A stretch of DNA of 50,753 nt from Candidatus Avidesulfovibrio excrementigallinarum (GTDB lineage Bacteria > Desulfobacterota > Desulfovibrionia > Desulfovibrionales > Desulfovibrionaceae). The notes beneath the pieces are model-generated. The model was not told the DNA's origin and did no database searches. It saw only the letters and a program-made list of their open reading frames with translations. Positions 48,471 through 50,753 of the stretch are shown in pieces; the first letter of the stretch is position 1, and each line of letters opens with the position of its first letter. The position numbers and the translations under genes are program-made. Where the stretch lies: positions 1-50,753 of the forward strand of contig DVMI01000028.1 of NCBI GenBank assembly GCA_018715085.1, written 5' to 3'.

Positions 48471-49229
48471 ATGGGCAGAGAGTCGCTTTCCTACGCGCAA
48501 CAAGCGTGCGTCAAAACCGCCGGTCAGGTCATGCACCAGACTGGCATGCTCTATCCTGGCGCGCGCCTTGGCATTGCCGTGTCCGGCGGCGTTGACAGCT
48601 GGACGCTGCTTGAAGTGTTGCGCCGCCGTCAACGCATTGTGCCGTTCCGTTTTGACATCATGGCGCTGCATGTGAATCCCGGTTTCGATCCCTCCAACCA
48701 CGCGCCGCTCATCGACTACCTGCGCCGTTACGGCATTGCCGGCCATGTGGAGGTCACAGATCACGGACCGCGCGCCCATTCACCGGAAAACCGCAAGCAG
48801 TCGGCCTGCTTTTACTGCGCCATGCTGCGCCGGACACGGCTGTTTGAACTGTGCCGCGATTACCGGCTGACGCATCTGGCCTTCGGCCACAACGCCGACG
48901 ATCTGGTAACCACTTTTTTCATGAATATGATTCAGAACGGCCGGGTGGAGGGCCTTTCTGTCCGTGACAGCTTCTTCCGCGGCGAGCTGACGGTCATCCG
49001 CCCCCTGCTCACGCTGGACAAGGCCACCATCGTGCGTGCCGCCCAGCGATGGAACCTGCCCGTATGGGAAAATCCCTGTCCGTCAGCAGGCAAGACCCGC
49101 CGCGCCGAATACGCCGAAAAGGTCCGCACCCTGTACGGACAGGACAAAATGCTGCGCAAAAATCTTTATCGGGCCCTGGAGCGCTGGCAGCTTGCCAAAA
49201 CGGACTCGGCCGGCGCTCCGCAGGACTGA
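48471..49229 (+). CDS. TtcA-like PP-loop ATPase (tRNA 2-thiocytidine biosynthesis-type)
   Basis: GIAVSGGVDSWTLLEVL; KQSACFYCAMLRR; HLAFGHNADDLVTTFFMNM. Confidence 0.88.
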   Translation: MGRESLSYAQQACVKTAGQVMHQTGMLYPGARLGIAVSGGVDSWTLLEVLRRRQRIVPFRFDIMALHVNPGFDPSNHAPLIDYLRRYGIAGHVEVTDHGPRAHSPENRKQSACFYCAMLRRTRLFELCRDYRLTHLAFGHNADDLVTTFFMNMIQNGRVEGLSVRDSFFRGELTVIRPLLTLDKATIVRAAQRWNLPVWENPCPSAGKTRRAEYAEKVRTLYGQDKMLRKNLYRALERWQLAKTDSAGAPQD

Positions 49230-49544
49230 CAGCGCTTGCCCCGCGTGTGAAAAGTTCACCGCGTCAGAGGACAATAAACTTCCAAGCCTCACGGGATGTC
49301 CTGCCCAAAAATACTTCGGCTGTGGAGGCTGTCTTACGCCTGACATTTTTATACCTGCGGCAACCCATCCCCCGCGGGACAGGCACACATATGGCGGGCA
49401 AGCCCCGGCCTTGCCGCGCCGCCGGCACGGCCGTTCAGTGCCCGGACAGGTGCAACGTTCAAAAAAACTCAGCATGCTGGCCGGATACGGCACGGCTCAT
49501 ACGCGCACCGGCTCTGATTGGCTTTAAAACGTTGTGAGACTCCA

Positions 49545-50753
49545 ATGGTTTTTTCCTCTATCAGTTTTATCTTCATTCTGCTCCCGCTCTTTCTGACTGG
49601 GGAGGCGCTTCTCCGCCTTTTTCATCTGGCGGAAAAAACTGTATTCAACCTACCCCTCCGAAACGCCTTTCTTCTGGCAGTCAGCCTGCTTTTTTATATA
49701 TGGGGGGAGGCGTCAGACGTCCTTCTTCTTGTCTTTCTTGGATATATTAACTATTACGCCGGTAAGTTCATTTATAATAACCCCCAAAGTCATAAGGCAA
49801 TCTATTGCTTCATAGGCCTCAATCTCGCTGTCCTGTTTGGCTTCAAGTATGCTCCGTGGCTCATTTCGGCTATTTTTCCCAGCCTTATTTCAAAACAGCC
49901 ATCTCTGCCGCTGGGAATAAGTTTTTTCACGTTTCATGCCATCAGCTATCTTTTGGACATCTGGCGCGGGCAGATCCGTCCCAGCAAAAATCCTGTTGAT
50001 TTTCTTACCTATTTTTGTATGTTCCCTCACCTTGTGGCCGGTCCCATTGTCCGCTATGCCTCAGTGGAAAACGACCTCGCACGCAGAGGGCCGCATGCAG
50101 CACTCTTTTCTTATGGCATGTACCGTTTTCTTTTGGGGCTTAACAAAAAAGTTCTTATCGCCAACAGCGTATCCTACATCGCTGACGCCGCCTTCACACT
50201 GGCTGCGCAAGGTGAACTTCACTTCCTGGATGCCTGGATAGGCATTACTGCATACACTATTCAGATATATTTTGATTTTTCGGGATACTCAGATATGGCG
50301 ATCGGTCTGGCCGCCATGGCAGGTTTTCATTTTGAAGAAAACTTCCGCCGTCCCTACTCCAGTGCGTCCATCCGGGAATTCTGGCACCGCTGGCATATTT
50401 CCCTGTCCTCGTGGCTGCGCGACTATCTTTACATCCCCCTTGGCGGCAGCCGCAACGGCACACTGGCCACATACAGGAATCAGCTTATTGTCTTCTTCCT
50501 CTGCGGGTTGTGGCACGGGGCGGACATGACGTTTATTATCTGGGGACTCTGGCACGGTCTTTTCCTGATTCTGGAACGCATAAAGCTGGGCGCCTGGCTC
50601 ACCAGACTGCCTGCACCGCTGACAAGAAGCTACACCATGCTTGTTGTCATGATTGGCTGGGTCTTTTTCAGGGCTGACAACATGGCGGTCGCAGAAACAT
50701 ATTTACAGATTCTGTTCACACCGTCCTTAGAACCTGTGATGCTGTCGTATTAC
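49545..50753 (+). CDS. MBOAT-family O-acyltransferase (AlgI-like), truncated by window end
   Basis: 403 open codons from ATG 49545 (absent from ORF track): MVFSSISFIFILLPLFLTGEAL...; FEENFRRPYSSASIREFWHRWHISLSSWLRDYLYIPLGGSRNG; LWHGADMTFIIWGLWHG. Confidence 0.92.
   Translation, partial: MVFSSISFIFILLPLFLTGEALLRLFHLAEKTVFNLPLRNAFLLAVSLLFYIWGEASDVLLLVFLGYINYYAGKFIYNNPQSHKAIYCFIGLNLAVLFGFKYAPWLISAIFPSLISKQPSLPLGISFFTFHAISYLLDIWRGQIRPSKNPVDFLTYFCMFPHLVAGPIVRYASVENDLARRGPHAALFSYGMYRFLLGLNKKVLIANSVSYIADAAFTLAAQGELHFLDAWIGITAYTIQIYFDFSGYSDMAIGLAAMAGFHFEENFRRPYSSASIREFWHRWHISLSSWLRDYLYIPLGGSRNGTLATYRNQLIVFFLCGLWHGADMTFIIWGLWHGLFLILERIKLGAWLTRLPAPLTRSYTMLVVMIGWVFFRADNMAVAETYLQILFTPSLEPVMLSYY

Noticed and set aside
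1-50753. CRISPR arrays, transposons, prophage modules, toxin-antitoxin pairs
   Set aside because: No regularly spaced repeats, transposase motifs or phage structural genes seen; the single CI-like regulator is isolated.

Overview
The window reads as GC-rich chromosomal DNA from a sulfate-reducer-like deltaproteobacterium (Desulfovibrionaceae-type gene content; lineage is inferred from recalled family resemblance only). It opens with an electron-bifurcating heterodisulfide-reductase/flavin-oxidoreductase operon (hdrCBA plus FlxDC-like fusion, FlxB-like, FlxA-like). Next is a TerC-family gene behind a recognisable yybP-ykoY (Mn2+) riboswitch. The rest is mainly housekeeping: HAD phosphatase, hemC, Lon-like protease, nadK, gatB, rimO, rdgB, sdaA, an amino-acid ABC transporter, glmU, hflKC, holB, cbiA, pyrE, polyprenyl synthase, a PurS-PurL-like protein, YibQ-like deacetylase, ctpA, an NSS transporter and a TtcA-like protein. 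The window ends inside an MBOAT O-acyltransferase ORF (49545-end) that the ORF track missed because it has no stop in the window. I found no tRNA, rRNA, CRISPR, transposase or prophage module. The best candidates for something undescribed are non-coding: (i) a possible attenuator leader in front of an FmdB-type zinc-ribbon gene (18112-18250, minus), (ii) a ~23-bp multi-segment hairpin between glmU and hflK (29906-29973), (iii) a second hairpin overlapping the riboswitch terminator (7670-7698), (iv) operator-like inverted repeats upstream of hdrC, and (v) possibly leaderless nadK and hflK transcripts. Protein-level oddities include an S24/CI-like repressor whose catalytic Ser position reads Ala, a protein with degenerate GGDEF-like domains plus TPRs, and a fused MvhD/FlxC-like subunit.
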